Part shown: positions 42,674-53,938 of the stretch, piece after piece
Position numbering within the stretch: position 1 is the stretch's first letter
Layout: every line of letters begins with the position of its first letter
The notes under the pieces: generated by a model
What the model saw: the letters and a program-made list of their open reading frames with translations, nothing else
The model's database searches: none
What the model was told of the DNA's origin: nothing
Made by a program: the position numbers and the translations under genes
Assembly: GCA_018105865.1 (NCBI GenBank)
Contig: CM030845.1
Coordinates: 7,571,890 to 7,635,889, forward strand
Source: Metaphire vulgaris
Lineage: Eukaryota > Annelida > Clitellata > Crassiclitellata > Megascolecidae
Length of the DNA: 64,000 nt
Direction of reading: 5' to 3'

Positions 42674-43432
42674 ATTTTGTCTAATCCACTTGGCTGTGCA
42701 TGCCGAACTTTAATTTCCATTTTCAAATTAAGGCGCTTTTGGTGACATTTTATTGCATAATCACAATTTTGTCTAAAAGCCTTCTTTGCTATTCATTGTT
42801 GAATACTTGCATCAAATTTCCCTGGGGGAGAATGAATTTAGAGAGAGACAGGGAGTAAAAATCAGGGATTGAATTTTAAAAATATTTTGAATGTTTTAGT
42901 TCATCAATGTCAAAGGGCTAAACGTGTGTAAGATTTGAGCTTCAGAAGAAATGCATGTTGAGATATATAAATTTGGGACTGCATTTTCTTTCTGGTCGGA
43001 TGTGGTCATCCAGTTTTACAATCATCACCACTAAAAAAATTTGATGTGGGAGAATGGATCCAGGTTCCAGGAAGATAGAGTGCCCTGGATTATATTATTT
43101 GTTCAAAATTTTGTTTCTGCAGCAAGTGATTGATTAAAAGTTTCACTAGAAAATGAAATATTTGTTACAAAAGACAATTTTAGAGGAATCATGATTTATA
43201 TATTTTCATTTCTTTTATGAAACTGATGATTGAATTTTCAATAGATGCATCTTTATGATTTGAGAGTATCTTAACTATTTGTTTGAAACTTTAAAGCATC
43301 TTTTGATTTTGATTTTGTAAAGGATGTAATATTTTCAGATAGTAAACTTGGTATGTTATGTGATAGTAAATCAGGGTTTCTAAGCTTCAGTCTCGGCCTA
43401 GAGATTCAGTCTTTCAATGTCTTCCCTTTGGG

Positions 43433-44135
43433 CAGGGGTATTCAAATGGTGACCCGCGGGTCAGGTCCGTCCCACCACAAAGATAGTAAAACAATAAATA
43501 ACTTTTCCCTAACACTTACGGAATATTTTTAATGTACACTATTGTTATCAACTTGCCTGTTTATTTTATTTAAGAGCTATACTTTTGTATCAAAGAAATA
43601 TATTTACTTATTTGTTCCGTTAAGGGGCTGTCCAGAGCTCAGTCTGTTAAGGGGGCCCTGTGGCAGACCCTAACTAGAAATGCAAAATGACAAAAGTGTA
43701 AATTCTTGACCCCCCCCTTTCATTTTCTCACAATTCCCTTTTGTCAATTAACTATGTCAACAATTTTTGACCCCCTACCCTTTTGTCAACAACTGTCAAC
43801 TTTCACTTAACCCCCCCCCCACAATTACGTCAAAAACTTTTTACCCTCCCCAAGATCAATGACAGGTCCCAATAACAAGGTTATTATTTTTTGTGCTGAC
43901 CATTCTTTTTCCCTTTTTTGCTCATCGAATGTCAAAATGTGGTGGCGATGACCTTTTTTGCCATGCTTTTTTCCATTGTAATAATAATTTCCTGTTTTTG
44001 ATTATTTTTAAAAAGTGAAATTTCCTAAGCCTTTCCAAACTTTTTCCAACCTCCTCCCTCTCTAAATTGTTGACGTAATTAATGGACAGCCCCTAAGAAA
44101 TTTGGTCCTTCATGAAATTTAGTTGAATACCTCTG
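43433..44135. mobile_element. hAT-like element hosting a second element
   Basis: Outer termini are CAGGGGTATTCAA and TTGAATACCTCTG. The flanking 8-mers CCTTTGGG and TCTTAGGG are similar. Confidence 0.75.
43623..44095. mobile_element. Nested MITE, AGGGGCTGTCC termini
   Basis: AGGGGCTGTCC and GGACAGCCCCT are perfect inverses with TAA-like flanks. It lies wholly inside the element at 43433-44135. Its interior is C-rich and contains a GATGACCTTTTTTGCC motif. Confidence 0.75.
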
Positions 44136-44336
44136 TCTTAGGGTGTTGTAGGCTTGTAGCCTTTGCTTGGTCTTTGTTGTCTAGCTTCCATACCAGTTAG
44201 TATATGAGTTTTACAGTTACAGTAATTAATACAACTGACGTTTTAATCGGCCGAACGCCATTTTTACGGAAATTAATTTCACAACTCCATTATTTGTAGA
44301 GCAGTACCCCATCATTTGTAGAGCAGTACCGCCGTA

Positions 44337-44935
44337 CATGCCCGCCGAGAGAAATTCCGGGCCCCTGTGCAAGATGGCCGGCGGGCCCCGAAAAATTTTT
44401 AAAATTTGCTGATGACCCTTTTTGCCTGACGTTGGTTTAACCCAAATTAACCAACACGATGTCATGTTGCAACTCTCGAAAACTAGTGATGACCCTTTTT
44501 CTTGTCGCTCTTTTTCACACTCAGCGTCATTTCACACTTTTCTTCGGGGCGAGATAATTTTTGGCCAAATTTTGGCAAATTATGGGCAATTATAGGCAAA
44601 TTTTTGAACCAATTTTGGCAAATTTGAAACTTTTTGACATTTTTGGGCAAATTTTGGCGATTTTTTGCACATTTCACACTTATTTATTTACTTAATACAT
44701 TATTTCTTCATTTTCCTTGGGGGCCCGCCTGCCCCTCTCCAAATGACGCTCCTGTTCACACTGTTCATTTTTATGCTTTTGATGTCCTCAGGTCCGGGCC
44801 CTCCTTTTACTCGCCAGGCCCCCTTTCTTTAGTGTTATTATTGGTATTATTGTTAATTATGCATATTCATCATCGGCCCGGGCGCCCTCCAGACCGCCGG
44901 GCCCCTGTGCATTTGTCCCCCTCTCGGAGGCCCTG
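44337..44935. mobile_element. hAT-like element with perfect TSD CCGCCGTA
   Basis: It runs from CATGCCCGCCGAGAGAAATT to CTCTCGGAGGCCCTG (599 bp), with CCGCCGTA on both sides. The GCCGAGAGAAATTCC end is shared with 16228 and with the inverse of 63347-63624. Confidence 0.82.
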
Positions 44936-45127
44936 CCGCCGTATCATATGATCTATTTGGATTAAAGTTGAACGGTTGAACCCTTGGCCCATAGTATGCT
45001 TTTGCCCAATGGCCAGATCCAGATTGAACGTATTGCCATCTAACGAGTGAAAAGATGGTATGTTTAGCTGTCGGTAGGTGGATATATTTTAGATAATAAG
45101 AGATCTATGTGATTTTAATTTGCGTTA

Positions 45128-45144
45128 GCCCTTGTGGCGCAATC

Positions 45145-45185
<41 letters not shown>

Positions 45186-45202
45186 GAATCCACCCAGGGG
45201 CG
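45128..45202 (+). tRNA. tRNA-Asn (anticodon GTT)
   Basis: A full cloverleaf can be drawn. The 7-bp acceptor stem is GCCCTTG with CAGGGGC (one G-U pair), the D stem is GCGC/GCGC, and the anticodon stem is TTCGG/CCGAA with loop CTGTTAA. The T stem is GGTGG/CCACC with loop TTCGAAT, and the discriminator base is G. Internal A and B boxes (TGGCGCAATCCGG, GGTTCGAATCC) are intact and no intron is present. It stands alone among transposons. Confidence 0.95.
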
Positions 45203-45206
45203 CTTT

Positions 45207-45217
45207 AAATTTTTTTT
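45207..45217 (+). terminator. Pol III T-tract terminator of tRNA-Asn
   Basis: A run of eight T begins a few bases after the mature tRNA end, as expected for RNA polymerase III termination. Confidence 0.7.
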
Positions 45218-45543
45218 GCCAGATTTATTAGTAGGTGTACAGTGTCTATTGTTCTCTGGGCTTCTCTGGAGGAATTTTCCCTCCCCAAGTTTGGGAAGTT
45301 TTTCACTTATCTGTAAACCTTCAAGCGTTCTGATTTTGACATTGGTGGACCGTTTAAGTAGTCGCGATGCGTTGGTGGACGATCCCGACGTGTCTGTTCC
45401 TCCCTTAACGTACATTTTAACGTTTTAAACTCACAAATGGCCACAGTTGCGTGATTTTAACGTACATAGGCCTAATGTCTAGGTGGGAAGATCATTGAAA
45501 TGTTGTTCAGCATGAATTCAAATTGGCTATATATATATTGGAT

Positions 45544-45545
<2 letters not shown>

Positions 45546-45579
<34 letters not shown>
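45546..45579. repeat. (TA)n microsatellite
   Basis: An uninterrupted TA run of about 34 bp. Confidence 0.9.
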
Positions 45580-45616
45580 TGCACTTATATGATCTTGCAC
45601 TAGCACTACCGCGCAT

Positions 45617-45808
45617 CAGTGGCGGCTCCACCGGGGTGGGGCCAGAGGGGCCCGTGCCCCTCTATTGAGTGCCTGGCCCTCCCAGTGTCCCCCCAGTTCG
45701 GATCCTATACTTAATGCTACATACATTAAACAACAAATGGTTGGCCCCCATGACTAGAAGTTGCCACCCCAACTGCCCCCCACTTGCCAAATCCTAGAGC
45801 TGCCACTG
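45617..45808. mobile_element. hAT-like MITE, perfect TSD CCGCGCAT
   Basis: CAGTGGCGGCTCCACC at the left, GAGCTGCCACTG at the right; CCGCGCAT flanks both. Confidence 0.85.
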
Positions 45809-45866
45809 CCGCGCATCAACTGATGCTTGGAAGTGCTAAAATGTGGACACTTTAGGCTAGGACAGG

Positions 45867-46202
45867 CAGTGGCGCAGCCAAGGGGGTTGAGGGAGGGGGA
45901 TAAAACCCTCTTGATCGACCGACCAAAATTTGTTTCTTATTATTACTTTGTGGGCGGAGGGGCGCCAATATCGGGGTTAATGTAGCAAAAACGAAAAAAT
46001 AAGCATGAAAAATCAATATACATTTTCTTCTGTAGTTGTGCAGGCTATCCGCGCTCATACTGTATAACCATATAACTAATTTAACCACAGGGAAACAATG
46101 GAAATAATAAGCGACGGCCTGTTTTTGCTTGTCAGGATTTTCCGAAGTTGGGGAACAGTCGTTCGTAACCTCCCTCTTTGGAAAATCCTGGCTACGCCAC
46201 TG
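45867..46202. mobile_element. CAGTGGCG hAT-like MITE, perfect TSD AGGACAGG
   Basis: CAGTGGCGCAGCCAAGG at the left, CCTGGCTACGCCACTG at the right; AGGACAGG flanks both. It carries a TTTTTGCTTGTCA motif. Confidence 0.87.
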
Positions 46203-46369
46203 AGGACAGGATGTCATAGACACGTCGAATTCTCGAATATTAATTGCGACACAAAACAATCTCGTTAGGCTATTTTTTCAGACATTTTCCAGCTGCTTTC
46301 TTTTTCCTCTCTAATAATGGCCCTCTTCTGAGCTGGCACTTGGTTACTAAAATGGCCCATGACACCCAT

Positions 46370-46593
46370 CAGTGGCGTAGCAATATGCTCTGGGGCCTTT
46401 GGCGAAAAACGGGTAGGGGCCCTTTCCAGAGCCGATGTAACAAGTTTGCGAAAATCTTGACGAACTTTTTTTTAGCTTGACGACTTTACAACTTTGTTTG
46501 TAAAAAAATTGTTTTTGCTCGGGTCGGGGGTCCTTTGCAGGTCGGTGGCCCTTGGCATTTGGCCAGGTCGTCCATAAGGCTGGTACGCCTCTG
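46370..46593. mobile_element. CAGTGGCG hAT-like MITE
   Basis: CAGTGGCGTAGCA at the left, GGTACGCCTCTG at the right; flanks ACACCCAT and ATACCCAC differ at two bases. Confidence 0.7.
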
Positions 46594-46718
46594 ATACCCA
46601 CATCGAGTACTGATGACGCATTTGATCCATGACCCATTGACCATTGTCATCACTGGCTGTCTTTGTTGAGATGACTGTACGCAATGACTTACATTTTGCT
46701 CCTTAAAACGATTGTATT

Positions 46719-46905
46719 CAGGGGCGGCGATGGGTTTTGTTGGCTGGGTGAGTCTAATGCAATCTACACAACCAGGACCCGGCTCAGACTACCCCTCCCC
46801 CACCCCAATCAAAATTTCTCTGCGGATTTGCACGACTTGCTCGGGTGCCCCTGCCCGAGGCTGGGTGGGTCCGGACCCGCGGCCCACCCCCTAGCGCCGC
46901 CCCTG
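46719..46905. mobile_element. CAGGGGCGGC MITE, perfect TSD ATTGTATT
   Basis: CAGGGGCGGCGATGGG and GCGCCGCCCCTG bound 187 bp; ATTGTATT flanks both. Confidence 0.87.
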
Positions 46906-46931
46906 ATTGTATTAAGTAAATTAATAATTGT

Positions 46932-47479
46932 CAGTGATGGGCACTAACTAATTTTTTTAAAGTTAAACTTTAACTAAACTTTTTTTGCAATCAAGCAGTT
47001 TAACTTTTTAAGTAACTAACTTTTCACTGTAGTAGTTTAACTTTAACTGATAACTAATTAAAAGCAGTTTAACTTATTACTTTAACTTTTTGACTTTGAC
47101 ATGAGCTACTGAGCTAGTAAAACTAGGCTACAAGCTGCAACGAACACGATTTACAACTATAATTTCATATAGCACAATTTTAACAATAATTATAATAATA
47201 ACAATAACGGTAGTAATAATAATTCGTAATTGAAACTGGTAACTATGCGGTTGACATGAAAAAGTAGAGCCTACGCGTGACTTAGACTGTGCTGAAAGTG
47301 GCATAGAATCTGAATAACTCAAGTTTAACTATTGGCCAGTTAACTAAAAAAATTTCAGTTTAACTTATGCCTTAACTAAACTTTTACCCAACCAGTTTAA
47401 CTTTTGATGCTACTAAAAAAATTAGTTTAACTAAAAGTTAACTAATTTTTAGTTAACTGTTAACTTTTGCCCATCACTG
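46932..47479. mobile_element. hAT-like element, perfect TSD ATAATTGT
   Basis: CAGTGATGGGCA and TGCCCATCACTG bound 548 bp; ATAATTGT flanks both. The interior is built from repeated TTTAACTTT/AGTTAAAC words. Confidence 0.88.
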
Positions 47480-47884
47480 ATAATTGTATTAATTTGTTAC
47501 TAATTAATTTAAATTACTAACCGTATTAAGCAATTAAACTCTTGTTTAAACACATCCGTGTGTTGGTTTATTCGATATACTGTAGGCCTATAGGCCCAAT
47601 AGTGTATATTGTGGGCTTTCAGAGAGCCTGAATTCGAGACTCGGTGTTGTATGTTCTCACAGTGACACACACGGCATAGGACAGATCCTGCTAAACCACT
47701 CTAAACTCTGTTGTTACTGCCGTTACTGTTAATTTTTTTATTAATTTTTATTATTATTGTAAGGGTGCTTTTGGGATTACAAAATAAATTAAAACAATTG
47801 GCATATATAGAATGCAAAGAAAAAGGGCTCATATTAATGAAAGCATATAGATATAATAAGGGGGCGTCATTTTGTGGGCAGATG

Positions 47885-48049
47885 CAGGGGCGTCCATCCT
47901 TGGGTTAACCTGCGCAGCTTGCGCCAATTGAAAATTTGGGGGAAGGTTTTTCCCGATCATGGGGAATAGCCTTACCAAAGGGTCAATGACCTTTTCAAAC
48001 TTGGGGTCTGAGCCAAAAATTTACTCAAAGTTGGGGATGGACGCCACTG
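47885..48049. mobile_element. CAGGGGCGTCCATCC MITE, perfect TSD GGCAGATG
   Basis: CAGGGGCGTCCATCC and GGATGGACGCCACTG bound 165 bp; GGCAGATG flanks both. Confidence 0.88.
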
Positions 48050-48436
48050 GGCAGATGGACAGTCGAATAATTATTGAGTTGAATTAAATAATGTTGGTGG
48101 CCGAGGCTGAATATTTTACTTTGATGTGGCAATATACGTTATTTTATGACCCAACTCTTTGTGATTTCGTGCATATAGGAAAGAATAAGGCGGTAAATGC
48201 GGAAAGGCACTTACAATCATTATAGCACGTAAAATAGCTCGTGTTTAAATAGCTATTTGACCTAGCCTACAGTAGGGCCTATATATAATCGGTAGCAGCA
48301 TCAAGAATTTTGAAATGAGTCGCTGGACTGCTAGAGCATCCATACCTTTTCGTATGACTCCGAAAAGCAGGAAATGTATTTGCCTAAGCTTTTAGAGGAT
48401 TGAGTGTCGTTGGGGGTGGAGGTGGGTGGGGTTAAT

Positions 48437-48592
48437 CAGGGGCGCCAATCCCCCTGCCTGCTGGAAGCAGCTTCTCCCTTCCCTGTCCTCCCTCCTCACC
48501 CCTAACGTGAAACCAAAAGTCAGGAAAATTTTTCTCGCTCTAGTTTTTTTTAGGAAGCATTTGCTTCCTTCTCCCCTCTCTGGGCGCCCCTG
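48437..48592. mobile_element. CAGGGGCGCC MITE
   Basis: CAGGGGCGCCAATCC and GGGCGCCCCTG bound 156 bp; the flanking 8-mers are only weakly similar. Confidence 0.6.
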
Positions 48593-49666
48593 GGGCGATT
48601 GTTTACTTGGCACTTTGTGAAATACGTCGCTACTTAGCAAGCGGATTTTGCGAAGAGAAAACACTTCTACTGCTAATACGTAAGTCAATTAGAGGAAATT
48701 GGCAACGGGTGTTCAGAAAATATAACCGGAGATCACAAGACAACGATACCGAAACAATTAAAGGACATCCGCACAACTACAAAGACATATTTCAATGGCA
48801 TCGAATGAATATAGAAAAGATCCCCTATTGAAACTTCTTCCATTTTAACGTTTAAATTTTTCAGTCTGTGTGTGTGTGCTAGAGTTCTCATCTGTCTGGG
48901 ATTGGTTTTGCATATGTCGTTAGAATTATGGAGATTTGCTCATAGCGTCCACATTTTCAGTTTTACGGGCATAGGCTATTCCACAATCTCAAAATCGAGA
49001 CAGATACACCGAGACACACAGAAGCAACTTCAGAGACACTACAGCAGTCGTGACTTCGACAAATGCCACGCGCTGCTTCATTAAAATGCACTCTTCTTCT
49101 TTCTTTCCTTCCGTCGTTCCCTAATGAGTTGGACGATGGGTTTGAATGAGTTCCCTCCACTTCTGTCTGTTTCTTGCTTCTCTGGTCATTTGGATGAAGT
49201 TCACTTGCATTTCTTCTGCAAAAAGCACTAGACAAATATAATCACCTCTGTAGGCGTAAGCTTCTGTTAGGGCTCTCTTGATCCCCATCCACTTTTTGAG
49301 AGGATACTATAGGTAAGGAGGAATAGATAGATTTTGGGGTCCCCTACTTTTTTCCAAGGTTACACCAATGGTCACCTCAATAGGAAATTTAGCAAAATAT
49401 AAATATACACGAATATATTACATATATGAATTCATCAACATTTCCCACTAATAATAACCGCACCGATAATGCATATATGTTAATTTTTCTAAATGCCAAA
49501 TTAGACTTTTTAATCCAACAGTGGGCACGGTGGAGCAATGCTAGACCTCTTGCCCTGCCTGACCTTAACCACCACGCAGTGACCTTGGACAAATTGTCCA
49601 CCCCTAATTGTCTGTTAGGAAGGCATCATCATGATCATCATCATCATCATCATCTTCACCACCACT

Positions 49667-49715
<49 letters not shown>

Positions 49716-50317
49716 AGTCAGCAATAGCTGTATCCGGTTACAGGCAGTGCATATATTTGAAACCATCAAGAAGAACGATACCCATTGGCTTAATATAGGT
49801 CAACTGTAATTGTTACCGGTTAAGAGCGCTATGTGGTAATTCTTCATAGGTTACGTCGTTGCTACTGTGAAGCTGACTTACAGCTTTCACTTTTGCCTTC
49901 ACGTTGTCAACGATAAACGTTCGCTTGTTGATATTTTTTTAATAACATGATTCTTCAAAATGATCAAGTCACGTTCGTGTAACTCAATTTATGAAGTCCC
50001 CTGCTTTGTCTTTCTCTCCAGAGATAGTGCAACATAATTCAGAACTTGGTAAAAATGATTCGTTGTTTCATTAAATCCGTCAATATATTCATTGTCGATT
50101 TCCGTGTGTACAGTAGGCCAAATTACTCATATAAACGTATTTCGCTGTTTGTTTAGTTTCCTTATTTTACCATTCGGTAAGACGGAAATTACTCTTTGCA
50201 AATCGTGAACCTAGTGATCTCCGTGGCTTAGTTAATTAATCAGTTGCTGGCAAATGGAATAGTTTTCAGTAGTTTCAATGCGAATTCATAATATTTCGTT
50301 ATTGATTTAGAATAGAC
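48593..50317. other. Intergenic, upstream of Ig receptor
   Basis: No supported exon. It contains a (CAT)n microsatellite at 49623-49715. A faint minus-strand retroelement-like fragment (MTREARNRQKWRELI) lies near 49125-49215. The receptor promoter is presumably near 50,318, but no core element is convincing. Confidence 0.4.
49623..49715. repeat. (CAT)n microsatellite
   Basis: About 93 bp of CAT units with a few interruptions. The polyhistidine-like ORF here is an artefact. Confidence 0.95.
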
Positions 50318-50354
50318 ATGCTGCTACTCTTTCTTCTCGCCAACTACGTAAACG
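50318..50354 (+). CDS. Ig receptor exon 1, signal peptide
   Basis: The ATG is followed by CTG CTA CTC TTT CTT CTC GCC, giving MLLLFLLANYVN. The exon ends in phase 1 at a perfect GTAAGT donor. It is short and lies 3.7 kb upstream of the next exon, so the link rests on phase and on the need for a signal peptide. Confidence 0.6.
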
Positions 50355-53300
50355 GTAAGTTTCGAGGCAGTAGTTATCGCAAAATAGAGCTATTTAAGCC
50401 TATAATGTGTTTGTCTAATTTTCTGTCCAATTCATAGCAATTCATATCTGTAGTTTTGTGTTAGTGTTTGAATTGATTATTTATATCTAAATCGCGTTTT
50501 AATTTGCCGTATATTTGATTGACTTACTCGCATATCTAAAGCCCGACAAGTGCATAAATTAGCCTGTAGACCAGGTTAATTTCAAATGAATATCGTTGTC
50601 CTTATGCATTAGTAATACCATTAGTATAGAATAGGAGCCCCCTACAATAATTCCAACAGAAATGGCTAAAATGTCGTAGTTATTTGTAAGCTCAGTGGCG
50701 TAGCCAGGATTTCAGGAAGGGGGGTTTGGTTTTTGGTTTTGACCATGACCAACTTCGGAAAAATCTTGACAAGCAAAAGAGGTCATCTCCTCATCTCTAT
50801 TTTTTCCTTCCACGCGCTGACAAGCAAAAAATCGTCACCTTCTATAAACCGTTACATTCTCTAGTCAAAGGCCAAAGGGTTTGACCCTCAAAATCGCGTC
50901 CAAAATTTAAAATGCATAGAAACTCATTCAAAATATTTTGTTTTCCGCAGCCAAGGGGGTTTTAACCCTCCTGGCTACGCCACTGTGTAAGTTCCAATAT
51001 TGGTTCGGTTTTATTGCGCCACCCGGATGAAATTTTTAGATCCTAGACTGGATTTGATGGATACACAGCGAAAAATAATATTGCATTTAGATATTAAATT
51101 TTCAGTCTTAGAATCTCAGTCAAAAGAGCCAATCTTTTCGGCGACAAGGTTTGATTTTGGGCGCCATTCACGTCATAATTTTTAAAAGTAAATAACGCTT
51201 TGGATAAAAATGCCAGATAATCGCAAACGAAATGTCGACTGTGAGAACTAGTAGGTCCCGTTATAAGTGCATGCACGGAGAGAGTACTGATTGCGCAGTC
51301 AAAACACCAAAGTCATTTGTATAATTTTTCAGTTAACATTTGGAGGCAGTGTTTATTCTAGACTCTGGACTCCGGGAAGAAATTGATAAAGCCGGGGGAG
51401 AGTGGGGAATTTAACTAGGGACTGCTGTCAGTTGATGTTCCTGGCTGAGGATAGTTATGGATTTGCGCAAGATCGCTGAGAATTTTTCGCGCGAGGATAA
51501 GGTGACTGTCGCAGAATCGATATACTTACCTATATAGGAGTATCCAGAACAATCTCTATGGTCACTGATCTGCCCACCAGCAACTGGCAGCAAGAAATCT
51601 GCTTCTGCCATTGGCGTCTATTAATAGACAACACTGGTTTCTACGGTTTCTGCCCACCAGTGGGCGGAACAACCGGACCTTGTTGGTAAACACTGGATAC
51701 CCCTATTACGTCTTTTAGTCACTCAATAATAAATGACAATTAAAATCTTTAAATTGTGTACCAGAGCTCAGGGTCTAACCCTAATGTTGCTCAAATTTAT
51801 GCTGCCTTATAATAAGAAAATACGCTTTAAATCTGAAGATTCGAATTTAATATTAACCTCATTGTATGGTTTGGCGCTTCGCTCCAGTCCTCTATGGGGA
51901 GATCATGACTCTCGACCAAACACTTAGTCGAAACCGAAAACGTCGTTGTGCAGAAGCATTGGTGCCCCTCCCCTATTCAAGAACCCTGGCTACCCCAGAG
52001 AAGCTACACGTTACCTCCCCTTCAAGAACCCTGATTTTTCCAGAGAATCTTTGTTTACTAACGGGACTGCTAATTGGATGATTTTTCCAGAGGATCTTTT
52101 TGTTTGCTGGGACTCCAGAGGGCACATATAATGGATGTCGCCCTTTCCTCCCATTCATTTTTAAAATTTTGTTTGAAGGGAGAGGGCAACTCGGTCTGCA
52201 ACCTCTAAAAACCCGAATTCTGGATTCCGCCCCAGTGACGTTCCTAGGCTTGGTGTCACCAGGTGCGGAAATGTGGTGACAAGCAAAAAAAGGTTATCGT
52301 CCTTCTGGAGATGAAAACGTTGGTGTGTGACAAGCAAAAAAATCTTAGTTTGATGTCACCCCTCTACTGGGTGTCACCCAGTGCGTCCGCACCCCCGCAC
52401 CCACCTAGGAACGCCATTGTTCCGCCCAGATTTTTAATGAAAATGATGTCTTACTTGTCCTGTTCTGCGAAAAGATATTAAGTAGTTGTGGTTCTTATTC
52501 AGAACAGACTTATTCAACTTATTCAATAGGTGTGTCTTTTCTTTCTCATGCACATCGACATTGTAGTCGAAATCAAATTTTCAGATCTTCAAAGAAGTTT
52601 TCATCTTCGCTTGCAAATTGTCTTCTTGTTACATTATTAATCTAAATTGTATTTCTCCTTTCTCTTCTGTTCACCTCTTGCAAGACTAGAGGTCCACGAT
52701 ACGCTTATAGACCAATATTGAACAAGAACAACCAGCACTTTTGCAAATGGAATTTATTTTTTAATGGATGTGCACAAATTAACACTCGATTTCTGCAAGT
52801 CTAGGGGTGATTTTTAGCAGTGACGTAGCCAGGGAGTTGGGGGTTAAACCTCCCTTGGCTGCCAACGAAAAATTTTTTACATGCTTTTCCATACATTTTC
52901 CATTTCCGGACGCGATTTTGGGGTCAAAATCCCCCCTTGGCTGGCTGCCGACCGGACAATTTCTAAGTGCTATAGAAAATGGAAAGAATTTGCTTGCAAA
53001 AAAATTTTTGGTCACGATCGAAACCAAAACGCCCCCCTTCCGGAAATCCTGGCTACGCCACTGATTTTTAGTAGGCCTAATTCCAAATTTATCAACTGAC
53101 GGAGAATGTCGGGAGAGAGAGAGAGAGGGAGGGAGAGAGAGGGGGGGAGAGACGGTCTTATAATTCAATTTGAAGATTTATATCATAGGCGTCAATCCTG
53201 TGAGGGTCCTGGGATCCTGACCGTCACAAAAAAATTGGCTGTGAGGTTCCACAATGCATTGGATCCTCATAAAATTCTGAATAAATCTATAATGCACCGT

Positions 53301-53661
53301 TGTACGATTATTCAGGTGACGGCCATTCTTTTGCTTGTCATCACCTAGAAGGAACAAAAATAATAAATGTAGATGAGGTGACGACATTTTTATGCTTGTC
53401 AAGATTTTTCCGAAGTTGGACACTCACAACTTGTACTACAGATTGACGATACTGATTTATATAATATAGTGATTATTGTAAAAAAAAGTACGATGAGCTG
53501 AAATTTAACCTACGTGCTTTCTAGCACTGTCTACTGCAATTGTATTTTCGTATAATCCACGATAACAGCTTTAGCGGACAAAAGGATGTTGGAATAGAGG
53601 GATGTATAAGCGAAAGTATTTTACAACGCAACAGAAACCCTACAAAGCCACTTAAAATCCA

Positions 53662-53745
<84 letters not shown>

Positions 53746-53841
53746 GGTGGTGGTGGTGGTGGTAGTAGGCCCTATCAGTAGCAGCAGCAGAAAATTGTCG
53801 CAGCCGTCGTAGTAGTAGTAGTAGAAGTAGTAGTAGTAGTA

Positions 53842-53938
<97 letters not shown>

